A DNA stretch of 23,123 nucleotides. Origin: an uncultured Oscillospiraceae bacterium. GTDB taxonomy: Bacteria; Bacillota; Clostridia; Oscillospirales; Ruminococcaceae. Positions 13,777 to 22,045 of the stretch are shown one piece after another. How positions within the stretch are numbered: the first letter of the stretch is position 1; each line of letters starts with the position of its first letter. The notes below the pieces were generated by a model. It was not told the origin of the DNA. It did no database searches and worked only from the letters and a program-made list of their open reading frames with translations. A program made the translations under genes and the position numbers. The stretch spans positions 1 through 23,123 of the forward strand of contig CAJUSD010000041.1 of NCBI GenBank assembly GCA_910589145.1, read 5' to 3'.

Positions 13777-14655
13777 TTATCCTTTCAGAGAACCAACCAT
13801 AATACCGCCTACAAAGTACTTTTGCAGGAAGGGGTAAATAACCAGAATAGGCAAAGTAGAAACAATGACCATGGAAGCTTTAATACTCTTTTCCAGCATT
13901 TCATAATCCACAACAGATGCAGAACCAGTGTCCAGGTTGGAACCAGTAATCAGAATGTTCCTCAGAACAAGCTGCAGGGGATACTTTGCCTGATCTTTTA
14001 AATAGATATTGGCATTAAACCAGCTGTTCCAATAACCCACCCCATAATAAAGAACCATAACAGCCATAGCAGGCAGGGAAAGAGGAATAAAGATTTTAAA
14101 CAGGATTGTAAAATGGTTGCCACCATCTATAAAAACAGATTCCACCAAACTTTCCGGGATAGAGGCAAAATAGGAACGCAGCACGATCATATTATAGGTG
14201 CTGATGGCAGTCGGAAGAATCAACGCCCAAAGGGAGTTGTAAAGGCCATACTGGCGTACCGTCAAATAGGTTGGAATCAGTCCGCCTGAAAAATACATGG
14301 TAATAAGAATTAAAACAGTCATCAAACGGTGCCAATAAAGGTTGGTTCGGGACAGGCAGTATGCGCCAAGTGCTGTCATAACCAAACTTACCAGCAGTCC
14401 AAATACCAGCAGGAAAAGGGTGTTTTGGTATCCTGACAAAACCAGAGGGTTAGAAAGCACTATTTTATAAGCAGAAGTGTCAAACCCCAGGAACCAGAAC
14501 AAAGGGCCGCGGTGCTTATATAGTTCAGCAGGGGCGCTGAAAGATATAAACAACTCGTACAGCATTGGATAAACCATGATAATGGCCAGGAACCAGAGGG
14601 TTCCGACAATGAACACGTCCAAAAGGCGGTCGCCAAAGGTCTTTTTTTCAATCAT
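13777..14655 (-). CDS. Carbohydrate ABC transporter permease, LplC/MalG type
   Basis: This 292-residue inner membrane permease of a CUT1-family sugar importer has about six helices. The cytoplasmic EAA loop that contacts the ATPase is at 172-191 (ESVFIDGGNHFTILFKIFIP). The C-terminus KYFVGGIMVGSLKG is typical of the LplC/YtcP branch, which transports oligosaccharides such as uronate-containing ones. The ATG at 14655 follows GGAGGG, which overlaps the stop of the upstream permease gene (gap 15 bases). It forms a heterodimeric channel with the LplB-like protein. No ATPase gene is in the operon. Confidence 0.95.
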   Translation of the reverse strand: MIEKKTFGDRLLDVFIVGTLWFLAIIMVYPMLYELFISFSAPAELYKHRGPLFWFLGFDTSAYKIVLSNPLVLSGYQNTLFLLVFGLLVSLVMTALGAYCLSRTNLYWHRLMTVLILITMYFSGGLIPTYLTVRQYGLYNSLWALILPTAISTYNMIVLRSYFASIPESLVESVFIDGGNHFTILFKIFIPLSLPAMAVMVLYYGVGYWNSWFNANIYLKDQAKYPLQLVLRNILITGSNLDTGSASVVDYEMLEKSIKASMVIVSTLPILVIYPFLQKYFVGGIMVGSLKG

Positions 14656-14670
14656 TGTATTTCACCCTCC

Positions 14671-15633
14671 TTAGAACAAAGCCGTATCGGTCAGCTTTTC
14701 GCTAATCCAGTTGGCGGAACAAACTAAAGCAAAATTAATGACCGAGTTAAACAGGTTTACAGCCGTTGAAAAACTGTAATTCATTTCAATAAGACCTTTA
14801 CGATAAACATAAGTAGAAATAACATCAGCCGTACTATAAGTTGCGTCGTTATAAAGAAGCAGAATTTTTTCTGAACCGACGCTCATTACCTGGCCCATTT
14901 TCATAATCAGCAGGATTACAATCGTACCCTTAATCCCTGGAAGGGTAATATGCCAAATCCGGCGCAGGCGGTTGGCGCCGTCAAGGGCGGCTGCTTCATA
15001 GAGCTGCGTATCAATTCCCGCAATGGCTGCCAGATAAACGATACTGTCCCAGCCCATAGACTGCCAGATACCGGAAAGGACATAAATAGAACGGAACATA
15101 CTTGGCTGCTGGAGCATGGAAATCGGTTCAGCCCCAAACAACCCTGTAATCCAGTTAAACAGGCCGTCACTTAAACAAAACTGGGTCAACATACCGCAGA
15201 CAACCACGGTTGAAATAAAGTGTGGGAAATATGTAACCGTCTGCATGGTCTTTTTAAAGCGCTGGTTTTTCAGTTCATTGAGCATCAACGCCAGCAGAAT
15301 GGGGGCCGGGAAGCCAAATACAAGCTGATATACACTTATAATGATAGTATTGGAAATGACCCGTCCAAAATAAATGCCGCTGAAAAAGTCGATAAAATGT
15401 TTAAAGCCAAAATTTTTTGTCCAGGGGCTACCCCATACGCCAAATGCAGGTTTATAATCTTTAAAAGCCATTACTACGCCTACCATGGGCTTATAATGGA
15501 ATAAAATGTAAAATAGAATAACCGGAATAAACATCAGATAGACTGGCCAGTTTTTATGGAAATCCATCTGAATATCATACAGCTTGCCGCTGCGCTTTTT
15601 TATACCGTTCATGGTTGATTTTGTCGCAGACAC
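14671..15633 (-). CDS. Carbohydrate ABC transporter permease, LplB type
   Basis: This 320-residue partner permease has a conserved opening (HKNWPVYLMFIPVILFYILFHYKPM...AFKDYKP) and an EAA loop at 213-232 (YEAAALDGANRLRRIWHITL), with about six helices. I chose the GTG at 15633 because GGGAGG lies 9 bases upstream. An ATG 51 bases further upstream (15684) has no good site and adds 17 residues unlike the family. It lies 211 bases downstream of the SBP gene, across a GC-rich hairpin (15774-15798) that probably lowers permease expression relative to the binding protein. Confidence 0.93.
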   Translation of the reverse strand: MSATKSTMNGIKKRSGKLYDIQMDFHKNWPVYLMFIPVILFYILFHYKPMVGVVMAFKDYKPAFGVWGSPWTKNFGFKHFIDFFSGIYFGRVISNTIIISVYQLVFGFPAPILLALMLNELKNQRFKKTMQTVTYFPHFISTVVVCGMLTQFCLSDGLFNWITGLFGAEPISMLQQPSMFRSIYVLSGIWQSMGWDSIVYLAAIAGIDTQLYEAAALDGANRLRRIWHITLPGIKGTIVILLIMKMGQVMSVGSEKILLLYNDATYSTADVISTYVYRKGLIEMNYSFSTAVNLFNSVINFALVCSANWISEKLTDTALF

Positions 15634-15773
15634 TTTGTTTCGCCTCCCATAACATTTGATAAAGGACATTTGCTGCGGTTCCAACGCGGGGGGACGCTTC
15701 GCCGCAGGGATTGCCTGGCTCCGCCATGTTTTCCGCTTGCTGACTGTCTCATTTTGATTTTATATAGACAAAG

Positions 15774-15798
15774 GGTGGGCGGGAGGAGCCCGCTCACC
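15774..15798 (-). promoter_or_regulatory. Intercistronic hairpin between SBP and permease genes
   Basis: A 10-bp GC-rich stem (15774-15783 with 15789-15798, one non-canonical position) with a 5-nt loop, flanked by CCCCTT and AAGGG that may extend it. Reading leftward it is followed by CCTTTGTCTATAT, too weak for a full terminator. Such hairpins often stabilise the upstream SBP mRNA and reduce downstream permease levels. Confidence 0.5.
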
Positions 15799-15844
15799 CC
15801 TTCTTTTAACAGTCTAAGGGTCTAAATAGGCCGGATACGCCAAT

Positions 15845-17497
15845 TTAACGAGCCAGGTAACGCTGATAAGCAGCTTCCTTAGCAGCAACTACGTCGTTGA
15901 TTCCCATGGATTCCGCAGTGGATATAAAGGAATCCCATTCAGTCAAAGGCTTATTGCCCAGAATAAATGCAGTAATGGTTTCACGGCAGTAAGTATCAAT
16001 ATCCGCCCATTTTTTCATGGTGTCAATTTCATCGGAGTTGTTGGTAACAGTGGGGTACGCATAATCCTTCATGTTCGCCTGGAATGCGGACTGGATTTCG
16101 CGGACTTCAGGCATGTAATGGGAGTTGCTGTCAATTACGCGGATTGGGCCGTTCTGGAACTGGCCGACAAAGTAACGTGCGCCCTGTGCATCGGGAGTTT
16201 CAGGGTTATTGAGGATCAGATCATTGAAGGTGGGAACGCCATCTACATAATCCCATGCAAAGCCCTGCTCACCGTAGGTGCAGAACAGAGCACCTTCATC
16301 GCTGTAGAAGTAATCCAAGAAACGACAGGCAGCTTCAATATTTTTGCACTGTGTTGAAATGGAAACAGAGCAACCACCATTATAAGAATTATTATGATGT
16401 GCCATCTGGGGAACATCACCCTTCTTGGCTACAGTGGAATGAGCAGCTACCACTTTATAATTGGGATCATCTGCATTGGCTTGGATACAGTTTTGAACGT
16501 TACGAACCTGCTGGAGGGCAGCGCCAGCTTCACCGGAAGCAAACTTGGACTGGACAGTATTCTTGTCAACAGAGAACAGGTCTTTGTCCAATAAGCCTTT
16601 GGAATACCAGTCTGTTAAGGTTGTAACCCACTCTTTATAGCCAGGCTGTTGAGGCCCAAATACAGTCTTGCCATCTTTTAAATAGAAGGGATAGCAGACA
16701 TTATAAGCAGAAGAAAGACCAGCAGTAGCATATTCCAGGAACAGCCAACGGCTTTCAAAGGTCATTGGAGAGCCAAGGTTCAATTGATCCTTAAACGCAG
16801 TCAGTACAGCAGTCCAATCTTCAATGGTTTCAGGGACGCCCAGCCCTACTTTGTCCAGATAGTCTTGGCGAAGCACCCATCCGGTGCCAGCAGTTGTCTC
16901 CTGGGAACCTAACAGCGGGAAATTGTAAAGCTGTCCATTATCGGTACGAACGTCTTTATTCCATTGTTCATTCTCAGCAAGAATCTTGGAAAGGCTTGGG
17001 AAATACTGGGAGTATTCATCCAAAGCAATAATATAACCGTCATCCAATGCTGCCTGAGGGCCGCCGGTAAAGGTAATCCAGTTAGCCTGCATCAAATCGG
17101 GATAATCGCCAGAAGCCAGCAGCAGAGAGAATTCCTCTGAAGTCTCCTGAGGTTTGGAGGGAGAGCCCACAAACTCAAGTTTTACACCGGTTTTCTCCTG
17201 AATTAAATCCCAGAAATAATGTCCTTTTACCCATTCGGGAACGCTGTCGCCCTCATAGGTAGCATTAATGGAAAGAGTAACTGACCCATCCATTGGATAG
17301 CTGAATTCTTCAGGGCCAGCCGCAGAAGAATTCGAAGCGTCGCCGCCAGCGCTGGAAGTAGAGCCGGAATTAGAACTAGGGGGGGTGTTAGCGCTGGAAG
17401 AGCTGGAGTTGTTGGCTCCAGTACAGCCGCTCAGAGCCATCGCACCTGCCAGAACAGCGACCAGGAGTTTTGTGGTAGCCTTATGACTTACCTGCAT
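15845..17497 (-). CDS. Extracellular sugar-binding lipoprotein (ABC importer SBP, LplA-like)
   Basis: This 550-residue protein is the ligand receptor of the importer. A lipoprotein signal peptide ends in the lipobox ALSGC (Cys25), followed by a Ser/Asn/Gly-rich flexible linker (about 29-60) that tethers it to the membrane. The rest is a large two-lobed binding domain with typical type 1 SBP stretches (LLLASGDYPDLMQANW, GWVLRQDYLDKVGLGVPETIEDW, ACRFLDYFYSDEGALFCTYGEQGFAWDYVDG). The long 550-residue size is characteristic of the LplA branch. The ATG at 17497 follows TAGGAGG. First gene of the importer operon, behind a leader of about 146 bases from the promoter at 17650. Ligand not predictable by eye; the neighbouring oxidoreductase suggests a sugar acid or hexose oligomer. 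Confidence 0.95.
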   Translation of the reverse strand: MQVSHKATTKLLVAVLAGAMALSGCTGANNSSSSSANTPPSSNSGSTSSAGGDASNSSAAGPEEFSYPMDGSVTLSINATYEGDSVPEWVKGHYFWDLIQEKTGVKLEFVGSPSKPQETSEEFSLLLASGDYPDLMQANWITFTGGPQAALDDGYIIALDEYSQYFPSLSKILAENEQWNKDVRTDNGQLYNFPLLGSQETTAGTGWVLRQDYLDKVGLGVPETIEDWTAVLTAFKDQLNLGSPMTFESRWLFLEYATAGLSSAYNVCYPFYLKDGKTVFGPQQPGYKEWVTTLTDWYSKGLLDKDLFSVDKNTVQSKFASGEAGAALQQVRNVQNCIQANADDPNYKVVAAHSTVAKKGDVPQMAHHNNSYNGGCSVSISTQCKNIEAACRFLDYFYSDEGALFCTYGEQGFAWDYVDGVPTFNDLILNNPETPDAQGARYFVGQFQNGPIRVIDSNSHYMPEVREIQSAFQANMKDYAYPTVTNNSDEIDTMKKWADIDTYCRETITAFILGNKPLTEWDSFISTAESMGINDVVAAKEAAYQRYLAR

Positions 17498-17649
17498 TAT
17501 GTATTACCTCCTAAAAATGACGACTTTATAGTCGGTCTTAGTTGGAAAAAAGTTGTAATTTAAATTCCAGAAAATGGGAAGCCATCTCTTAAAGCATTTA
17601 TAACAACCTTTTCCCCGAAAAAACCTTGTGGTTTGTAGAATTCGCTAAT

Positions 17650-17678
17650 ATTATAGCATGTTTTTTAGCAGAATACAA
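17650..17678 (-). promoter_or_regulatory. Promoter for the sugar importer operon
   Basis: On the minus strand: TTGTAT (3/6), 17-base spacer, TATAAT (6/6) preceded by TGC (extended -10). The start near 17643 gives a leader of about 146 bases. Confidence 0.65.
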
Positions 17679-17792
17679 TAGGGAATTTATAAAAATTTAT
17701 TTTTTTAGTTACAAATGTAGAGATTTTTAGTAATTTTTTAAATCTTTTTAGTTTCCAACATTAGGTTTTCACTTCCGATCCTGTTGTTATGA

Positions 17793-17821
17793 TTGACAGT
17801 TTTTCCTTGTACAGATATAAT
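17793..17821 (+). promoter_or_regulatory. Perfect-consensus sigma-A promoter
   Basis: TTGACA, 17 bases, TATAAT: identical to the consensus at all 12 positions with ideal spacing. The start near 17828 gives a leader of about 41 bases to the ATG at 17869. Confidence 0.85.
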
Positions 17822-17868
17822 GAAAGAAAGGCAAAAACCGGCCTAAATAAAAGCAGGAGGATTGACAG

Positions 17869-19473
17869 ATGAAACTATTAGACTACCAAAAAAATCCCTC
17901 GGCCTGGACAGAAAAGGGCTACACCCTTCCCCGTTATAACAGGGACAAGGCAGCGGCAGAAACACAAAAGAATCCCAGTTGGATTCACTTTGGTGCCGGA
18001 AATATTTTTCGTGCTTTTCCAGCAGCATTAAGCCAGCGTCTATTAAATGCCGGCGAATATGACCGCGGGATTATCGTATGTGAATCCTTTGACACAGAAA
18101 TTATTGAAAAGGCATACCGGCCTTATCAAAACCTGAGCCTGCTTGTCACCCTCAAGGCAGATGGTTCCATTGACAAAGAAGTCATTGGAAGCGTTACTGA
18201 GTCCTATCTGGCAGAAGGTAAAGACTGGGCAGAGATCAAGTCCGTTTTTTCTTCTCCAACTTTACAGATGGCAAGCTTTACCATAACTGAAAAGGGGTAT
18301 AGTTTGCGGGGGGCTTCCGGCGGATACATCCCAGACGTACAATATGACATAGATGAACCCTCGGCACAGCCCAAAAGCCTTATGGGAAAATTAGCAGCGC
18401 TTCTTCTGCACCGTTACGCCTGCGGAAGCCTTCCGATTGCCATGACAAGCATGGACAACTGCTCCCACAACGGGGACAAGCTCAAAGGGGCAATTCTGGA
18501 AATTGCTCAGAAGTGGCAGGAAAAGGGCCATGCGCCTCAAGCATTCCTCGACTATCTGAACGATTCCCAAAAAGTATCTTTCCCCTGGAGTATGATTGAC
18601 AAGATAACCCCCCGTCCTGATGAAAAGGTTCAGGAAATGTTAAAGTCAGATGGATTTGAGGATGCTGATGTCATTATCACTCAAAAGAAAACCTACACTG
18701 CGCCCTTTGTCAATGCGGAACAGGCACAGTATCTGGTAATCGAGGATCATTTCCCGGCTGGCCGCCCTCCCCTTGAAAAAGCTGGGGTTCTCTTTGCTGA
18801 CCGCGAGACGGTTGACAAAGTGGAAAAGATGAAGGTTTGCACCTGTTTGAATCCTTTACATACTTCTTTAGCAGTATTTGGATGTCTGCTTGGATTTGAA
18901 ACCATTTATCAGGAAATGTCAGATTCCGACCTCCTAGCTATGGTGAAACGCCTTGGATACATTGAAGGCATGCCTGTTGTTGTTGATCCCGGCATTATCA
19001 AGCCCAAAGATTTTATTGACGAGGTAGTTAATATTCGTCTGCCCAATCCCTTTATGCCGGATACTCCTCAGCGCATTGCCACCGATACTTCCCAAAAGCT
19101 CCCCATCCGTTTTGGACAGACCATTCAGGCTTATCTGAAGCGTTCTGATTTGAAACTGGATGATTTAAAAGTGATTCCCCTTGTTTTTGCAGGATGGTGC
19201 CGCTATGCTATGGGGATTGACGATAACGGGAACGCTTTTGCACCCAGCCCTGATCCTTTGCTGGATTCCGTTCAACAGACTTTAAAGGGGATTTCTTTGG
19301 GGAGCACTGTTGCTGCAGGAGAGACCCTAAAACCGATTTTGACGAATGAACGGATTTTTGGGGTGGATTTGTATGCTGTTGGTATGGCGGATAAGGTTGA
19401 GAAGCTGTTCCAGGAAATGATTGAAGGCGCAGGAGCCATTAGAAAAGTACTGCACCGTACTGTTCAGGAATAA
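17869..19473 (+). CDS. Mannitol dehydrogenase family oxidoreductase, probably fructuronate reductase
   Basis: This 534-residue NAD(P)-dependent polyol/uronate dehydrogenase of the long-chain mannitol dehydrogenase family likely interconverts fructuronate and mannonate (UxuB-like) or fructose and mannitol. The N-terminal Rossmann domain opens with IHFGAGNIFRAF (39-50). SMDNCSHNGDKL (194-205) and FPWSMIDKITPRP (238-250) are family-typical. The catalytic K-x5-N-x2-H motif is intact at Lys322, Asn328 and His331 (KVCTCLNPLH). Clostridial members of about 535 residues are often annotated as fructuronate reductases, longer than E. coli UxuB (486). Ribosome-binding site AGGAGG precedes the ATG. Its divergence from the importer suggests catabolism of the imported sugar. 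Substrate choice is inference. Confidence 0.88.
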   Translation: MKLLDYQKNPSAWTEKGYTLPRYNRDKAAAETQKNPSWIHFGAGNIFRAFPAALSQRLLNAGEYDRGIIVCESFDTEIIEKAYRPYQNLSLLVTLKADGSIDKEVIGSVTESYLAEGKDWAEIKSVFSSPTLQMASFTITEKGYSLRGASGGYIPDVQYDIDEPSAQPKSLMGKLAALLLHRYACGSLPIAMTSMDNCSHNGDKLKGAILEIAQKWQEKGHAPQAFLDYLNDSQKVSFPWSMIDKITPRPDEKVQEMLKSDGFEDADVIITQKKTYTAPFVNAEQAQYLVIEDHFPAGRPPLEKAGVLFADRETVDKVEKMKVCTCLNPLHTSLAVFGCLLGFETIYQEMSDSDLLAMVKRLGYIEGMPVVVDPGIIKPKDFIDEVVNIRLPNPFMPDTPQRIATDTSQKLPIRFGQTIQAYLKRSDLKLDDLKVIPLVFAGWCRYAMGIDDNGNAFAPSPDPLLDSVQQTLKGISLGSTVAAGETLKPILTNERIFGVDLYAVGMADKVEKLFQEMIEGAGAIRKVLHRTVQE

Positions 19474-19497
19474 GTTAAATATAACCAAAGACAATTT

Positions 19498-19535
19498 AAA
19501 AAGGTTTGAAAGTCCAGAAACTTTCAAACCTTTTT
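19498..19535 (+). terminator. Intrinsic terminator of the oxidoreductase gene
   Basis: A 16-bp perfect stem (19498-19513 with 19520-19535) with a 6-nt loop, ending in TTTTTTC. It begins 25 bases after the stop. Confidence 0.88.
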
Positions 19536-19541
19536 TCTTTA

Positions 19542-19695
19542 CCTTTGCTTGACAAGGGCCAACACGCCCAAAATCAGCTCCACCGCCGGAACTGATTTTG
19601 GATCCTTCGGAGTTTTTGGCGCCGTTTTTTACTTTGTTATACCGGCGTTCTCCCTTGCCGGCCCCAAAACCATGTTTTCCCTTGTCAATCAAAGG
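19542..19695. repeat. MITE-like or structured non-coding element
   Basis: The ends are near-perfect inverted repeats: 17 bases at 19542-19558 match the reverse complement of 19679-19695 at 16 of 17. Inside are two further perfect stem-loops: CCAAAATCAG/CTGATTTTGG (19568-19577, 19592-19601) and CCGGC/GCCGG (19642-19646, 19657-19661). The roughly 154-base whole could fold into a closed multi-branch structure on either strand. It has no coding capacity that I trust and sits between convergent genes. I see no clear target-site duplication. Confidence 0.5.
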
Positions 19696-19734
19696 CAGCC
19701 CTTGATGGTACTCATTTTAGATTATGCCCACCAA

Positions 19735-20691
19735 TTAGCATATCTTATTAATCACATTCCCGTTGAGCCATTGATACATATTCTCAAATACAATTTCCGC
19801 CCGGCGTTCCATAGCTTCTTTTGTAGCAAATGCCACATGGGGGGCCAGCAGTGTATTTTTAGCGTTCAGCAAAGGATGTTCTGCAGGAATCGGAGGTTCC
19901 ATTTCAAATACGTCAATCCCTGCTGCTGCAATTTTCCCTTCATTCAGCGCATCTGCCAAAGCCTTACTATCCACAATAGGGCCGCGGGCCGTATTAATAA
20001 AGACAGCGGAAGGCTTCATTTTCTGGATAACTCCTTTATGAATTAAGCCTTTTGTCTGTGCGTTATTGGGGGTATGTAAAGTAACAATATCACTGCGAGC
20101 CATTAAGTCCTCCAACGAATCGCAGTAAACAACCCCGCGCTGCTGCAGTTCCGGTTTCATTGTCCGGCTGAAAGCAATTACATTCATCCCAAAAGCCTGG
20201 GCAATTTCAATGACCCTAGTTCCAATTTTCCCAGTTCCAATAACGCCTAAAACCTTTCCAAAGAGTTCTGTCCCAACTAACCCTGTCTTATCTTTTCCAG
20301 CCCGAACCGCATCATCACATGGCAGCATATAGCGGGAAAGATTCAGCATCATGCCAAAGGCCAGCTCCGCAACACAGATATCGGAGTAACCGGAGGCATT
20401 AGAAACCGCAATCCCCTTTTCCTTGCAGTGGTCAATGTCAATGTGATCTACCCCTGTAAAGGCAACGTCAATATATTTCAGTTGCGGGCAGGCGTCAATT
20501 ACATCAGCACGATAAGGAGTGTTTGCAATTAAAATAGCATCCATCCCTGCGCTTCTCTGCTTGAGGGCTTCCGGGCTTGGGTCACGGTCAGAATAAATGA
20601 TAAGTTCATGTCCCATTTCGCGGATTTTCTTCTCAAATTTCTCCATTGTCTCCGCTTTGACAGCAAGCGGTTCCACCAAGGCAATTTTCAT
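19735..20691 (-). CDS. D-2-hydroxyacid dehydrogenase (NAD-dependent)
   Basis: This 318-residue cytoplasmic oxidoreductase is in the D-isomer-specific 2-hydroxyacid dehydrogenase family, which reduces 2-keto acids to D-2-hydroxy acids. The NAD-binding motif is GVIGTGKIGTRV (149-160). The catalytic triad is Arg236 (NTARGPIVD), Glu265 (DVFEMEP) and His285 (LAPHVAFAT). The substrate-binding domain has AFTGVDHIDIDHCKEKGI and SNASGYSDICVAELAFGMML. Length is normal. The ATG at 20691 follows AGGAGG. It resembles glyoxylate/hydroxypyruvate reductases and phosphoglycerate dehydrogenase-like proteins; the substrate cannot be fixed from sequence. I found no convincing promoter in the 237-base gap it shares with the divergent dnaD-like gene, nor a conventional terminator, although the element at 19542-19695 may serve. 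Confidence 0.93.
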   Translation of the reverse strand: MKIALVEPLAVKAETMEKFEKKIREMGHELIIYSDRDPSPEALKQRSAGMDAILIANTPYRADVIDACPQLKYIDVAFTGVDHIDIDHCKEKGIAVSNASGYSDICVAELAFGMMLNLSRYMLPCDDAVRAGKDKTGLVGTELFGKVLGVIGTGKIGTRVIEIAQAFGMNVIAFSRTMKPELQQRGVVYCDSLEDLMARSDIVTLHTPNNAQTKGLIHKGVIQKMKPSAVFINTARGPIVDSKALADALNEGKIAAAGIDVFEMEPPIPAEHPLLNAKNTLLAPHVAFATKEAMERRAEIVFENMYQWLNGNVINKIC

Positions 20692-20815
20692 TTTGGGTTC
20701 CTCCTAGAAAGAGTAATTGTTCTATTTATATCATAACACAATTCAGGGAAAAAGGACAGCTTCCATATACGTTTTTATTTATAGAAACTTATTTTCTTTT
20801 TTTAATATTTTTTTA

Positions 20816-20844
20816 TTGTGCGGAAAGGAACTCCATGGTATAAT
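20816..20844 (+). promoter_or_regulatory. Promoter for the dnaD-dnaC operon
   Basis: TTGTGC (3/6), 17-base spacer, TATAAT (6/6) with TGG directly before it (extended -10). The start near 20851 gives a leader of about 78 bases. Confidence 0.6.
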
Positions 20845-20928
20845 AGAAATAGAACAGATGTATTGTCAGGATGGAGGAATAAGACTCCACCCTATCTTTT
20901 TCTAATCATATAGGAGGATGGCGTCAAA

Positions 20929-22029
20929 ATGGAGTATGTAGTTTCTGCCCAGGAATGGCGGAGCATCTTTGCAGTCCCGGCGCAGGTAGTTGATAAGCAC
21001 ATAAGAACCTGTGGGGCGTTGTCTCTCCGGGCGTTGTTAATTCTGCTTCGCCGGGGCGGAACAGCAGACGAGGAACAGATTGCACAGGAATTGGCAATGG
21101 ATATAGGGGAAATCCGGGATGCATTGTGGTATTGGGTAAACGCAGGAATCCTTTCCACGGATACTTCCCAGCAGTCTAAAAACCATACAGAACCAGAAGA
21201 AAAAAAGATCCATCCTACCCCGGAACCACCGAAAGCTAAGGAAAAATCCCGCCCTGTTCAGGAAATTCCGCCAAAGGGCACCTCGTCCTATCGAGGCCGT
21301 CCAAGCAGCGAACAGATTGCAGCTATGATGGAAAAAGACCCAAATATAGAATTTCTGTTTCAGGCAGCCTCGGAGAAATTGGGCAAATATCTGCACATTA
21401 CAGATAGAAGCTCACTCATTTACTTATATGATTGGGCAGGAATCCCAATTGATGTTATTCTTATGGTAATTCAGTATTGCTGTTCTGTGGGAAAAAGGCA
21501 GATGCGGTATATTGAGCGGGTGGCACTGGACTGGCAGGATGCAGGAGTTATTTCTTTAGAAACAGCGGAAGAACATATCCGCCAGATTGAGGAACATAAT
21601 TCCTGGGCCGGAGAGGTAAAGGCAGCGTTCGGCATCCGTGACCGTGACTTGATTGACAAAGAGCAGGAATATGTAAATAAATGGTATGGTGAGTACCACA
21701 GCGGGATGTCGATGATCCGCCTTGCCTATGAACGTACGATTGAACGTATTGGAAAACTGAGTTTCCCTTATATTGATTCTATTTTGAAATCCTGGAAGGA
21801 AAAGAATATCATGACTCCTCAGGAAGCACTTCAGGAACAGACACAGAGGGATGAGCAGCCAACACAATCTAAACAGCGGCCTCGCTATCAGTCCTCAAAA
21901 GGAGAGGACGAGCTGGGGACACCATCCTACGATTTAGATGAAGTAAACCGGCTTATATTAGATGCAGCTATAAACCCCCAAAAGCTCCGGGAATCGCAAG
22001 CTGTGCTTGGCCGAACGGAGAAGGGTTAA
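20929..22029 (+). CDS. DnaD-domain replication protein
   Basis: This 366-residue protein is probably a primosome factor assisting replication initiation or restart. An N-terminal winged-helix-like region (about 1-75: LSLRALLILLRRGGTADEEQIAQELAM...ALWYWVNAGIL) is joined by a charged, Pro/Lys-rich linker (80-125) to two DnaD C-terminal-type domains (about 137-212 and 226-302). Each ends with the family motif: YIERVALDW (194-202) and YIDSILKSW (281-289). A low-complexity Gln-rich tail follows. The ATG at 20929 follows TAGGAGG. The dnaC-like gene begins 16 bases after its stop, a pair I know from Clostridia, so the two likely load helicase together. Confidence 0.9.
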   Translation: MEYVVSAQEWRSIFAVPAQVVDKHIRTCGALSLRALLILLRRGGTADEEQIAQELAMDIGEIRDALWYWVNAGILSTDTSQQSKNHTEPEEKKIHPTPEPPKAKEKSRPVQEIPPKGTSSYRGRPSSEQIAAMMEKDPNIEFLFQAASEKLGKYLHITDRSSLIYLYDWAGIPIDVILMVIQYCCSVGKRQMRYIERVALDWQDAGVISLETAEEHIRQIEEHNSWAGEVKAAFGIRDRDLIDKEQEYVNKWYGEYHSGMSMIRLAYERTIERIGKLSFPYIDSILKSWKEKNIMTPQEALQEQTQRDEQPTQSKQRPRYQSSKGEDELGTPSYDLDEVNRLILDAAINPQKLRESQAVLGRTEKG

Positions 22030-22045
22030 GGAAGCAGGTGAATTG

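Larger units (their letters stand above)
17498..17868. other. Divergent intergenic region between importer and oxidoreductase
   Basis: 371 bases, AT-rich, no gene. It holds one promoter for each direction (17650-17678 leftward, 17793-17821 rightward). The importer leader contains two small perfect hairpins: AAACC/GGTTT near 17623-17636 and CGACT/AGTCG at 17521-17534, the latter just upstream of the SBP ribosome-binding site. I found no convincing catabolite-repression (cre) site. Confidence 0.5.

Noticed and set aside
15609..15797. 62-codon minus-strand open frame between the SBP and permease genes
   Set aside because: It overlaps the intercistronic hairpin and the permease start, with no ribosome-binding site or family features.
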